The notes under the pieces are model-generated. The model saw only the letters and a program-made list of their open reading frames with translations, was not told the origin of the DNA and made no database searches. Position numbers and translations under genes: made by a program. Below are positions 1-8,132 of a DNA stretch of 14,781 nt, piece after piece. Numbering within the stretch: the stretch's first letter is position 1; every line of letters begins with the position of its first letter. This DNA comes from an uncultured Verrucomicrobiota bacterium (GTDB taxonomy: Bacteria > Verrucomicrobiota > Kiritimatiellia > RFP12 > UBA1067), in NCBI GenBank assembly GCA_945487985.1, contig CALYTX010000014.1:1-14781 (forward strand), read 5' to 3'.

Positions 1-991
1 TGTCGTTGCGGTAGGAAACGATGAGGCACTTGGCTTTGACGCGCGCGCAGGCCGCCTCGAGCGAACCGTAGCGCTCGCCTGCGTCAAAAAGATCCATCGA
101 CCGAGTAATGTGCAAATAGCTATTCGCGTCGAACCGGCGTACGAATTTCTCGGCCTGATAATCCAGATAGCTCTCGATCTGAAAATAAGTCTTAAACTCC
201 GCTTCGCGTTTCGCACGCTCCTCGGCACTCGCCTCGACGAAATTCCGCTGCAGTGCGCGACCGAACTTCGCCTGCAGAAGATCGCGCGAGAGATAGGTGA
301 TATGGGCCAGTTGCCGCGCCGCGGCCAACCCCGCCTTCGGCCCCTTTCCGTCGCGTTCGAGATAATAGTCTCCGCCCGACCATTTGTCATCTTCGGTGAT
401 CGAAGCGCGTCCCACCACATCGAAGGCAAGCGCCTGGGTGTTGAGCGAGGCAGAAGTGGCAATGAGGCAGGCCTTATCCATCTCGTCCGGACAGCGCGTA
501 ACCCAGTCGGCAACCTGGATGCCGCCATAACTGCCGCCAATCACCGCCGCCAAGTGCCTTATGCCAAGCTGCTGGAGCAGCATCCTGAACACATCGACCG
601 CATCCGAAATCGTGTATTGCGGAAACGATGAGCCATATGGTTTGCGCGTATCGGGATTTATCGACCCCGGCCCGGTGGTTCCCATGCACCCCCCGAGCAC
701 GTTAGCGCAAATTACGTGCCAGCGGCGCGTGTCAATCGCGCGCCCGGGACCGACCATTTCCTCCCACCAGCCGCTTGGCTCCGTCTCGCCCGGACGGATG
801 CCAGCCACATGCGCATCACCCGTGAGCGCATGGCAAATGTAGATGACATTATCATCGCCAGCGGGGGCGCCGCATTCTTCGTAGCGGACGGTTATCTGCT
901 TGAGAACGCCGCCGTGTTCGAGCTTGAAACCGCCTTCCGGCAGCTTCAACTCGAGATCTTTCGCTTCGACTATGCCTACGCCCGGGCCCAT
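1..991 (-). CDS. metX: Homoserine O-acetyltransferase, 3' end cut by the window edge
   Basis: The product activates homoserine with an acyl group from acyl-CoA, the first committed step of methionine synthesis by the transsulfuration or sulfhydrylation route, in the cytoplasm. I translated 330 codons from ATG at 991 to the window edge. The alpha/beta-hydrolase fold is clear: NVLGGCMGTTGP at residues 97-108 is the family signature, and the nucleophile elbow GGSYGG places the catalytic Ser at 154. The last visible residues, LIVSYRND, put the probable catalytic Asp at 330, so the catalytic His and roughly 45-60 residues lie outside. The start is supported by AAAGGA six bases upstream. It begins 10 nt after the alaS stop, so the two are probably co-transcribed. 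Acetyl rather than succinyl specificity follows from family resemblance only. Confidence 0.9.
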   Translation of the reverse strand, partial: MGPGVGIVEAKDLELKLPEGGFKLEHGGVLKQITVRYEECGAPAGDDNVIYICHALTGDAHVAGIRPGETEPSGWWEEMVGPGRAIDTRRWHVICANVLGGCMGTTGPGSINPDTRKPYGSSFPQYTISDAVDVFRMLLQQLGIRHLAAVIGGSYGGIQVADWVTRCPDEMDKACLIATSASLNTQALAFDVVGRASITEDDKWSGGDYYLERDGKGPKAGLAAARQLAHITYLSRDLLQAKFGRALQRNFVEASAEERAKREAEFKTYFQIESYLDYQAEKFVRRFDANSYLHITRSMDLFDAGERYGSLEAACARVKAKCLIVSYRND

Positions 992-1001
992 GCCAGATCC
1001 T

Positions 1002-2831
1002 TTACATATTGCCAATAACCGCTTTTATGCGGCGCACACCAGCGGACGATGCCTCTTCCTTCTTGATTTTGAAACTGCCAAGCTCCTTTGTATTCGCCAC
1101 ATGAGGTCCGCAGCAGATTTCCTTCGAGACATCGCCGATCGAGTAAAGCGACACCTGGTCGCCATACTTCGCACCGAAAAGCGCCATCGCACCCTCGTTC
1201 TTGGCCTCCTCTACCGTCGTCATCTTCTTGGTAACCTCGATACCCTGTTCAATCCACTCGTTGACCAGCTTCTCGACGGCCTCCTTCTGTGCATCGGTCA
1301 TCTTCTGCGGCCACGCAAAGTCAAACCGGAGACGCTCGGCGGTGATATTAGAGCCCTTTTGATTCGCCGTCGGCCCGAGCACCTGATGGAGCGCGGCGTG
1401 CAGCAGATGCGTCGCCGTATGCAGACGCGTCACCACTTCCGAATTGTCCTGAAGCCCCGCTTTGAAACTGCCGGCGCTCGTGGTGCGCGACAGTTCCTGA
1501 TGTTTGCGATTGGCCTCTTCGAAGCCAACCTTGTCGACATTTAAGCCATCCTTCGCCGCCATTTCGAGCGTCAGCTCAATCGGGAAACCGAAGGTATCGT
1601 AGAGTTTGAAAGCGGTCTTGCCGGAAATCTGGTTCTGGCCGTGGGCTTTCAACTGCTCGGCCACCTTCTTGTACATCGCCTCGCCCTTGTCCAAGGTCGC
1701 GTTGAAGCGCTTCTCTTCCTGGGCAAGATCATTGCGGCAGTTTTCAAGATTCAACGTGAGTTCTGGGTAAACATGACTGTATTTCGCCGCTATCGTTTCG
1801 GCAAGTTCAACCGTGAAGCCCTCGGCAATTCCCAGTACGCGACTGTAGCGAATGGCGCGACGAATGAGCCGGCGCAAAACGTAGTTCGCGCCCACATTCC
1901 CCGGCTTGACCGATCCTTTCGGGTCGCAGAGAATAAATGTCGCCGTGCGCATGTGGTCGGCAATCACGCGCCGTGCCTTGAGTGCTTCCTCCGCGGAAAC
2001 GGCAGCAAGCACAGCCGGGTCGGAGAGGGCGTCAATCTTTGCCATGATTGGCGCAAAAATCTCCGTATCATAAACCGTCGGCGCGCCCGACATCATACAA
2101 ATCGTACGCTCGACACCCATACCCGTATCGACATTGTGGCGACCGAGCGGAACGAACTTGCCCTCTTCGTTCTTGTTGTACTGCATGAAGACATCGTTCC
2201 AAATCTCGATATACTTGCCGCAATGGCAACCGGGACGGCATTCAGGACCGCACTTCTCCTTGCCGGTATCGATGAACATCTCGGTATCGGGTCCGCACGG
2301 CCCCGTCGTCCCCGCAGGACCCCACCAGTTATCTTCCCGCGGCAGGCGGAAAATCCTCTCGTCGGGAAGACCGAGGCTCTTCCAGATCTCGACCGCCTCT
2401 TCGTCTGCCGGGATATAGCCTTCTTCACCTTCCCGACCCTCGCCCCTAAAGACAGTGACATTGAGCTGCTCAGGGGCAAAACCAAGCTTCGTCGTCAAGA
2501 ACTCGAAGGACCAGCTGATGGCCTCACGCTTAAAATAGTCATTGAGCGACCAGTTGCCAAGCATCTCGAAAAATGTGAGGTGCGCGGCGTCGCCGACTTC
2601 GTCAATATCGCCTGTTCGCACACACTTTTGCACATCCGTAAGACGCGTGCCAGCGGGATGCTCCATCGCACCCATCAAATACGGCACTAACGGATGCATG
2701 CCTGCGGTGGTAAACAAAACCGTCGGGTCGTTTTCGGGCACGACCGAAGCGCCGGGGATGATTTTGTGCCCCTTTGATTCAAAAAACTTCAAATACATCT
2801 CGCGGAGTTCGTCCGCAGTCAAATTCTTCAT
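1002..2831 (-). CDS. alaS: Alanyl-tRNA synthetase, short form lacking the beta-barrel and C-Ala domains
   Basis: This class II synthetase charges tRNA-Ala and hydrolyses mischarged Ser/Gly-tRNA-Ala in the cytoplasm. The catalytic and tRNA-recognition part covers about residues 1-455, with FFEMLGNWS at 88-96 and class II motif 3 GMGVER at 237-242. A Cys cluster (C194, C198, C202, C204) sits inside it and may bind zinc. The editing domain follows, with metal ligands H471, H475, C573 and H577. The protein ends at residue 609, just after GVRRIKAV, where the family normally continues into the C-Ala domain; E. coli AlaRS has 876 residues. The beta-barrel with the FYAESGGQ motif is also missing: only about 15 residues join the recognition domain to HTATH. 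The start has AAAAGGA eight bases upstream. Apart from the missing domains the gene looks intact, so this is a compact form and not a pseudogene. Confidence 0.95.
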   Translation of the reverse strand: MKNLTADELREMYLKFFESKGHKIIPGASVVPENDPTVLFTTAGMHPLVPYLMGAMEHPAGTRLTDVQKCVRTGDIDEVGDAAHLTFFEMLGNWSLNDYFKREAISWSFEFLTTKLGFAPEQLNVTVFRGEGREGEEGYIPADEEAVEIWKSLGLPDERIFRLPREDNWWGPAGTTGPCGPDTEMFIDTGKEKCGPECRPGCHCGKYIEIWNDVFMQYNKNEEGKFVPLGRHNVDTGMGVERTICMMSGAPTVYDTEIFAPIMAKIDALSDPAVLAAVSAEEALKARRVIADHMRTATFILCDPKGSVKPGNVGANYVLRRLIRRAIRYSRVLGIAEGFTVELAETIAAKYSHVYPELTLNLENCRNDLAQEEKRFNATLDKGEAMYKKVAEQLKAHGQNQISGKTAFKLYDTFGFPIELTLEMAAKDGLNVDKVGFEEANRKHQELSRTTSAGSFKAGLQDNSEVVTRLHTATHLLHAALHQVLGPTANQKGSNITAERLRFDFAWPQKMTDAQKEAVEKLVNEWIEQGIEVTKKMTTVEEAKNEGAMALFGAKYGDQVSLYSIGDVSKEICCGPHVANTKELGSFKIKKEEASSAGVRRIKAVIGNM

Positions 2832-2857
2832 TGCCGAAATCCTTTTCGTATCGAATT

Positions 2858-2866
2858 ATTTTATCA
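2858..2866 (-). promoter_or_regulatory. Extended -10 promoter for alaS-metX
   Basis: The minus strand reads TTTTGATAAAAT about 27 bases before the alaS ATG. The TG one base ahead of TAAAAT forms an extended -10. No convincing -35 is seen at the usual spacing. Transcription would start near 2851, giving a leader of about 20 nt that contains the AAAAGGA Shine-Dalgarno site at 2840-2846. The remaining alaS-dapB spacer (2867-2959) holds a weak dyad at 2905-2920 and nothing else I can support. Confidence 0.5.
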
Positions 2867-2959
2867 AAATTGCCGAGCCTTGTGGGCGCGAGCGCGTACA
2901 CGACATGGCGGTTCGGCCATCACCGCGTTTGCCTCGCACCGCCGCAAAGCACTCGTCAA

Positions 2960-3691
2960 TCAGGCGAACCCCAGCACGTCGCGCATCGTGTAGATGCCGG
3001 CCTTGCGTCCTTTGGCCCACGCCAGTGCTTTCAGCGCACCGGCAGCGAAGGCTGTGCGATCTTGCGCCTTGTGGGTAATTTCGATGCGCTCGAGATCGCC
3101 AGCGAACATTACGGTGTGGTCGCCGACTACCGAGCCACCGCGCAACGCATGGATGGCGATTTCGCCGCGCGGTCGCTCGCCAACATCGCCCTGGCGGCCA
3201 TAAACCGCCTTTTTCGCGAGATCGACCTGACGGCCTTCGGCGACTGATCTCGCTAGCATCAGCGCAGTACCGGAGGGGGCGTCTTTCTTGTGCTTATGAT
3301 GCATCTCGACTATTTCGACGTCGTAGGCATCATCGAGCGTTTTCGCCGCTTTATTGACGAGTTCGATAAGCAGGTTCACGCCGAGGGAATAGTTGCTGCT
3401 CTGGACGATAGGAATCTGCTTGGCGGCCAAATCGACTGCCCGCTGTTCATCGGCTGAAAGACCGGTAGTGCCGATTACGTAGGCGATACCCTCAGCAGCG
3501 GCTTTCGCGACACCCTCGGCAACCGCCGTATGGTGGGAGAAATCGACAACCCCCTCAGTTCCCGGAGCCCAGGTTCGATCGTAGCCTTCGGCGATATCAA
3601 TTTTCGAGACGACTTCCAGTTCAGTGCCGTTGGCAAGCTCAACGAGTTTTTTGCCCATGCGCCCAGCGGCGCCGACGATTGCGATTTTCAT
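2960..3691 (-). CDS. dapB: 4-hydroxy-tetrahydrodipicolinate reductase
   Basis: DapB reduces 4-hydroxy-tetrahydrodipicolinate with NAD(P)H in the diaminopimelate/lysine pathway, supplying lysine and the peptidoglycan cross-link residue. The Rossmann motif GAAGRMG lies at residues 7-13, VIGTTG at 72-77 and SSNYSLGVN at 98-106. The catalytic signature HHKHKKDAPSGTAL starts at H131, with the general acid His at 131 and Lys at 135. FAGDLERIEI and the C-terminal GIYTMRDVLGF are also typical. At 243 residues it is slightly shorter than the E. coli enzyme. The ATG has AAGGAGAAGG close upstream. It begins 28 nt after the miaB stop with no terminator between them, so it is probably the second gene of that transcript. 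Confidence 0.96.
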   Translation of the reverse strand: MKIAIVGAAGRMGKKLVELANGTELEVVSKIDIAEGYDRTWAPGTEGVVDFSHHTAVAEGVAKAAAEGIAYVIGTTGLSADEQRAVDLAAKQIPIVQSSNYSLGVNLLIELVNKAAKTLDDAYDVEIVEMHHKHKKDAPSGTALMLARSVAEGRQVDLAKKAVYGRQGDVGERPRGEIAIHALRGGSVVGDHTVMFAGDLERIEITHKAQDRTAFAAGALKALAWAKGRKAGIYTMRDVLGFA

Positions 3692-3719
3692 AGTTTCCTT
3701 CTCCTTGTGACATTGCGTT

Positions 3720-5081
3720 TCAAAGTGGTTCCCCTAACAGAATCTGGGGGTGCGCAGCAGTTATGCGTATCCTCACCATATCGCCGGGCGCCGGCATCGA
3801 ACAAGCTTCGCCAGGAATCTCCCAGACGACGATCCGGTTGCCCGAATCACGCCCTGCGCAGCGTAAGCGGTTGCGTTTCGAAGGCCCCTCGACCATAACC
3901 TCGCGGACGGTACCGATTAGACGGTCGTTATTCCGCTGACCGCGCACCTCCTGATCGTCCAGCAACACCTGATTACGCCGCTCCTTCTCGACCATCGGCA
4001 CGTCGTCAGGCAACGCCGCGCTGCGCGTACCCGGACGCGGCGAATATTTGAAAATGAATGCATTGTCGAAACCCGCCTCCTCCATAAGAGTGCGCGTCTG
4101 TTCAAAATCGGCCTCGGTCTCGCCTGGATAGCCGACGATCACATCCGTCGTCAACGCGAACTCCGGATCAAAATCGCGCAACTTCTTCACCGCCGCGAGA
4201 TATTCCGCGCGCGTATAGCGGCGCCCCATCTGCGCCAGCACGCGATCGGAACCCGACTGCACGGGCAAGTGCAGATGACGACAGACCTGCGGAAAGGTCT
4301 TGTACACGCGGATCAATTCGTCCGTGCAGCCCTTCGGGTGTGCGCTCGTGAAACGGATACGCTCGATTCCGGGAATGGACGCAACGGCCTCCAGCAGCCG
4401 TGGAAAGGCCTCAATATACCCGCCCGGGCTCGGCGCATCGCGCTCGTCCCAGGCCGGATTACGCACCCCATAGCGAAGGACGCTCTGACCCAGAAGACAT
4501 ACCTCCTTGACGCCGCGACTGGCAAGCGCGCCAATTTCAGCCACAATCTCGCGAGCTGGCCGCGAGTATTCGTGGCCGCGCACATCCGGCACGATACAAT
4601 AACTACACCGGTTGTCGCAACCGATCAGAATCGTCACATAACTCTGAAAACAACCCGTTGTCCCCGAGCGTTGAATATCAGGATGCGCATCCATGCCTGT
4701 TGGCGTCTCGTCATCGCCAATCTCAAGAACACCCTTCGCACGCGTTTTCACAATTTCGTCAATGATATGCGGAATGAGGCCGAAGCGTCGCGGACCGACC
4801 GCGAAGTCGAGCTTCGGCAGGCGCTTGAAGATATCCTTCCCCATGCGCTTGACGGCGCAGCCCATCATACCAGTAATCTTCTTCGCGGCGATCATGTTGC
4901 CTGCCTTGCCGACAGCCTTCTCCTCGGCCTTTTGCCGAACCGTGCAGCTGTTGACAATAACAACCTCCGCATCCTCCTCGCTCTGCGCCTGCTCATGGCC
5001 CGCCGCCAGCAACAACGCTTCGACCGCCTCGGAATCGCGCACGTTCATCTGGCAACCGTATGTATGGATCCAAAACTTCAT
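3720..5081 (-). CDS. miaB: tRNA-2-methylthio-N6-dimethylallyladenosine synthase
   Basis: This radical-SAM methylthiotransferase converts i6A37 to ms2i6A37 next to the anticodon of tRNAs that read UNN codons. The N-terminal UPF0004 domain supplies three Cys for the auxiliary iron-sulfur cluster (C10, C46, C75). The radical-SAM cluster CDNRCSYC uses C155, C159 and C162. HLPVQSGSDRVLAQM and the C-terminal TRAM domain (about residues 385-453) complete the three-domain layout at the usual length of about 450. The stretch that usually reads GQNV reads GQSV here (around residue 200). The ATG at 5081 is fixed because the next Met (residue 12) would lose C10. No Shine-Dalgarno site precedes it, and the -10 box ends only eight bases upstream, so the message is nearly leaderless. 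MiaB is preferred over RimO or MtaB on overall motif resemblance. Confidence 0.94.
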   Translation of the reverse strand: MKFWIHTYGCQMNVRDSEAVEALLLAAGHEQAQSEEDAEVVIVNSCTVRQKAEEKAVGKAGNMIAAKKITGMMGCAVKRMGKDIFKRLPKLDFAVGPRRFGLIPHIIDEIVKTRAKGVLEIGDDETPTGMDAHPDIQRSGTTGCFQSYVTILIGCDNRCSYCIVPDVRGHEYSRPAREIVAEIGALASRGVKEVCLLGQSVLRYGVRNPAWDERDAPSPGGYIEAFPRLLEAVASIPGIERIRFTSAHPKGCTDELIRVYKTFPQVCRHLHLPVQSGSDRVLAQMGRRYTRAEYLAAVKKLRDFDPEFALTTDVIVGYPGETEADFEQTRTLMEEAGFDNAFIFKYSPRPGTRSAALPDDVPMVEKERRNQVLLDDQEVRGQRNNDRLIGTVREVMVEGPSKRNRLRCAGRDSGNRIVVWEIPGEACSMPAPGDMVRIRITAAHPQILLGEPL

Positions 5082-5089
5082 TGGCGGAA

Positions 5090-5098
5090 ATTATAGCA
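5090..5098 (-). promoter_or_regulatory. Extended -10 promoter for miaB-dapB
   Basis: The minus strand reads TTTTGCTATAAT, a perfect -10 hexamer (5090-5095) with TG one base upstream. It closely resembles the alaS promoter (TTTTGATAAAAT). The expected start point lies zero to two bases before the miaB ATG, so the transcript would be leaderless or nearly so. No good -35 is present. In its place is a 6-bp dyad at 5104-5120. Confidence 0.6.
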
Positions 5099-5103
5099 AA
5101 ATT

Positions 5104-5120
5104 ATCCGCCGGAAGCGGAT
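5104..5120. promoter_or_regulatory. Dyad ATCCGC-N5-GCGGAT in the miaB -35 region
   Basis: Perfect 6-bp inverted repeat with a five-base centre, lying where a -35 box would be and between the glnN terminator and the miaB -10. It could be a regulator site replacing -35 contacts. It could also be a second, weaker stop hairpin for glnN, since AATTTT follows on the minus strand. The sequence alone does not decide. Confidence 0.35.
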
Positions 5121-5130
5121 CTATATGTAT

Positions 5131-5166
5131 TAAAAACGGAACGCGCGCCGTAATGCGCGCGTTCCG
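5131..5166 (-). terminator. Rho-independent terminator of glnN
   Basis: A perfect 12-bp stem (CGGAACGCGCGC paired with GCGCGCGTTCCG) encloses a six-base loop and is followed on the minus strand by TTTTT. It starts about 25 nt after the glnN stop and cleanly separates glnN from the miaB-dapB unit. Confidence 0.88.
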
Positions 5167-5190
5167 GCGAATCAAACCCTCGTGGATTTG

Positions 5191-7293
<2,103 letters not shown>

Positions 7294-7344
7294 CGTCTTT
7301 ATTCTCCTTTTGGCGGACGCGTCCATCGCATCCGCACAACCAAA

Positions 7345-7360
7345 AGCAAGGACCGTGCCA
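7345..7360 (-). promoter_or_regulatory. Sigma-54 (RpoN) promoter of glnN
   Basis: The minus strand reads TGGCACGGTCCTTGCT, which matches the -24/-12 consensus TGGCACG-N4-TTGCW at every conserved position. The start point would be about 12 bases past the GC, near 7334. That leaves a leader of about 41 nt which contains the glnN Shine-Dalgarno site. Sigma-54 control of ammonium assimilation is well established in other bacteria. Here it implies an RpoN factor and an enhancer-binding activator elsewhere in the genome. Confidence 0.8.
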
Positions 7361-7381
7361 ACCTGCATTCGGACAGCAGGT
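7361..7381. promoter_or_regulatory. Inverted repeat ACCTGC-N9-GCAGGT abutting the -24 box
   Basis: Perfect 6-bp dyad with a nine-base centre, immediately upstream of the sigma-54 -24 element of glnN. Its position suits a regulator binding beside the polymerase. It lies upstream of the predicted start point, so it would act as DNA and not as leader RNA. No factor can be named. Confidence 0.4.
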
Positions 7382-7392
7382 CACCGCCTTAT

Positions 7393-7409
7393 TTTACAAA
7401 ACATGTAAA
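7393..7409. promoter_or_regulatory. AT-rich dyad TTTACA-N5-TGTAAA upstream of glnN
   Basis: Perfect 6-bp arms around a five-base centre, centred near -67 relative to the predicted sigma-54 start. This is a plausible activator or DNA-bending site. On the minus strand its downstream edge overlaps TAAAAT (7391-7396), which could be a -10 box of a second, sigma-70-type promoter. The rest of the spacer up to the hydrolase stop at 7469 shows no terminator. Confidence 0.45.
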
Positions 7410-7468
7410 TAGCAGGAAAAATCAGCCGCGATGGTTGTACAATTCTTGGGCTTTCCGGATGCGCTGGG

Positions 7469-8128
7469 TTACAAGGTGGTATTCGCCATGAAAGCTTCTA
7501 CTGCCGCATCAATTTTTCCGGGAATAAGAATCGGCAAGGCGTGTTCACTGCCGGCGACCATATCGACTATGGCCTGCGGAAAAACGCGCTTGAGAAACGC
7601 AGCATTCTCCGGCCGGACGATACCATCGTGCTCACTTTGGAAAATGCGCACGGGGAAATCGCTCTTCAGCGCCAGCAATTCCCTGCGGACGTCTGTTTGA
7701 CGCAGAAAATCGAGTCCGCGACCGAGATTTTCGTCGGTGTCGGCCATGTACGGATTAGGAAGCTTTTCGTCCACGCCGAAAAACCCCTCGCCACGAGTCA
7801 ACTTAAGTCCCATCTCAAAAGCCTTCAGCCGCCGCTCGCTCATACCCGACCAAGCCTCGGATTTTTCTTCCATCATCCGTGCCGTAGCCGCAAGCAGCAC
7901 CAGCGCGCGGATTTTTTCAGGATGGCGGATGAATAGCTTGAGCGCCATTGCTCCACCCATCGACCAGCCGACAATCACCGCGCCCCCCTCTTCCCGGACC
8001 AGCGCCCGCTCGGCTGCGCCATCGAGCTGGTCGAGATAAGAGAAAATCTCCACTCCAGGACGCCGCGCAAAATGGCACAAATCCCAGGCGTGCACGCTGG
8101 CCGCCCAGCCATTGAGGACCAGAACCAT
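7469..8128 (-). CDS. Alpha/beta hydrolase, BioH-like esterase
   Basis: A small single-domain serine hydrolase resembling the BioH family of pimeloyl-ACP methyl ester esterases, though the substrate cannot be read from the sequence. From the chosen start (219 residues) the nucleophile elbow GWSMGG puts Ser at 56. The acid is D168 in SEHDGIVRP and the base is H196 in GSEHALP. The oxyanion-hole motif, usually HGW, reads NGW at residues 6-8. The frame extends to 8185 over the 3' end of the GH2 gene. I prefer ATG at 8128, four bases after the GH2 stop, because MVLVLNGW aligns with the usual first strand. AGGG near the GH2 stop may aid reinitiation. No biotin genes are in view, so a biotin role is only a possibility. 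Confidence 0.8.
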   Translation of the reverse strand: MVLVLNGWAASVHAWDLCHFARRPGVEIFSYLDQLDGAAERALVREEGGAVIVGWSMGGAMALKLFIRHPEKIRALVLLAATARMMEEKSEAWSGMSERRLKAFEMGLKLTRGEGFFGVDEKLPNPYMADTDENLGRGLDFLRQTDVRRELLALKSDFPVRIFQSEHDGIVRPENAAFLKRVFPQAIVDMVAGSEHALPILIPGKIDAAVEAFMANTTL

Positions 8129-8132
8129 CGCC

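Noticed and set aside
707..721. A second sigma-54-like match (TGGCACGTAATTTGC on the minus strand)
   Set aside because: It lies inside metX and encodes the conserved WHVICANVLGG stretch. No start codon of a gene lies in a suitable position, so coding constraint explains it.
992..1001. SAM riboswitch ahead of metX
   Set aside because: Only 10 nt separate metX from alaS, so there is no room for a leader element.
1641..2690. Long plus-strand frame of 349 codons opposite alaS
   Set aside because: It mirrors the alaS reading frame, has no recognisable domain and no ribosome site. It is a shadow of a GC-rich gene.
2905..2920. Hairpin ATGGC-N6-GCCAT downstream of dapB as a terminator
   Set aside because: The stem is only 5 bp and no T-run follows on the minus strand, so termination cannot be claimed.
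2832..2959. T-box or other riboswitch ahead of alaS
   Set aside because: The predicted start point leaves only about 20 nt of leader, and no T-box core or specifier structure is seen.
4269..5096. Plus-strand frame of 275 codons opposite miaB
   Set aside because: Antisense shadow of an unmistakable miaB, with no family resemblance.
7294..7368. Longer glnN start at 7368
   Set aside because: It lies upstream of the predicted sigma-54 start point and has no ribosome site, and the extra 25 residues exceed the family core.
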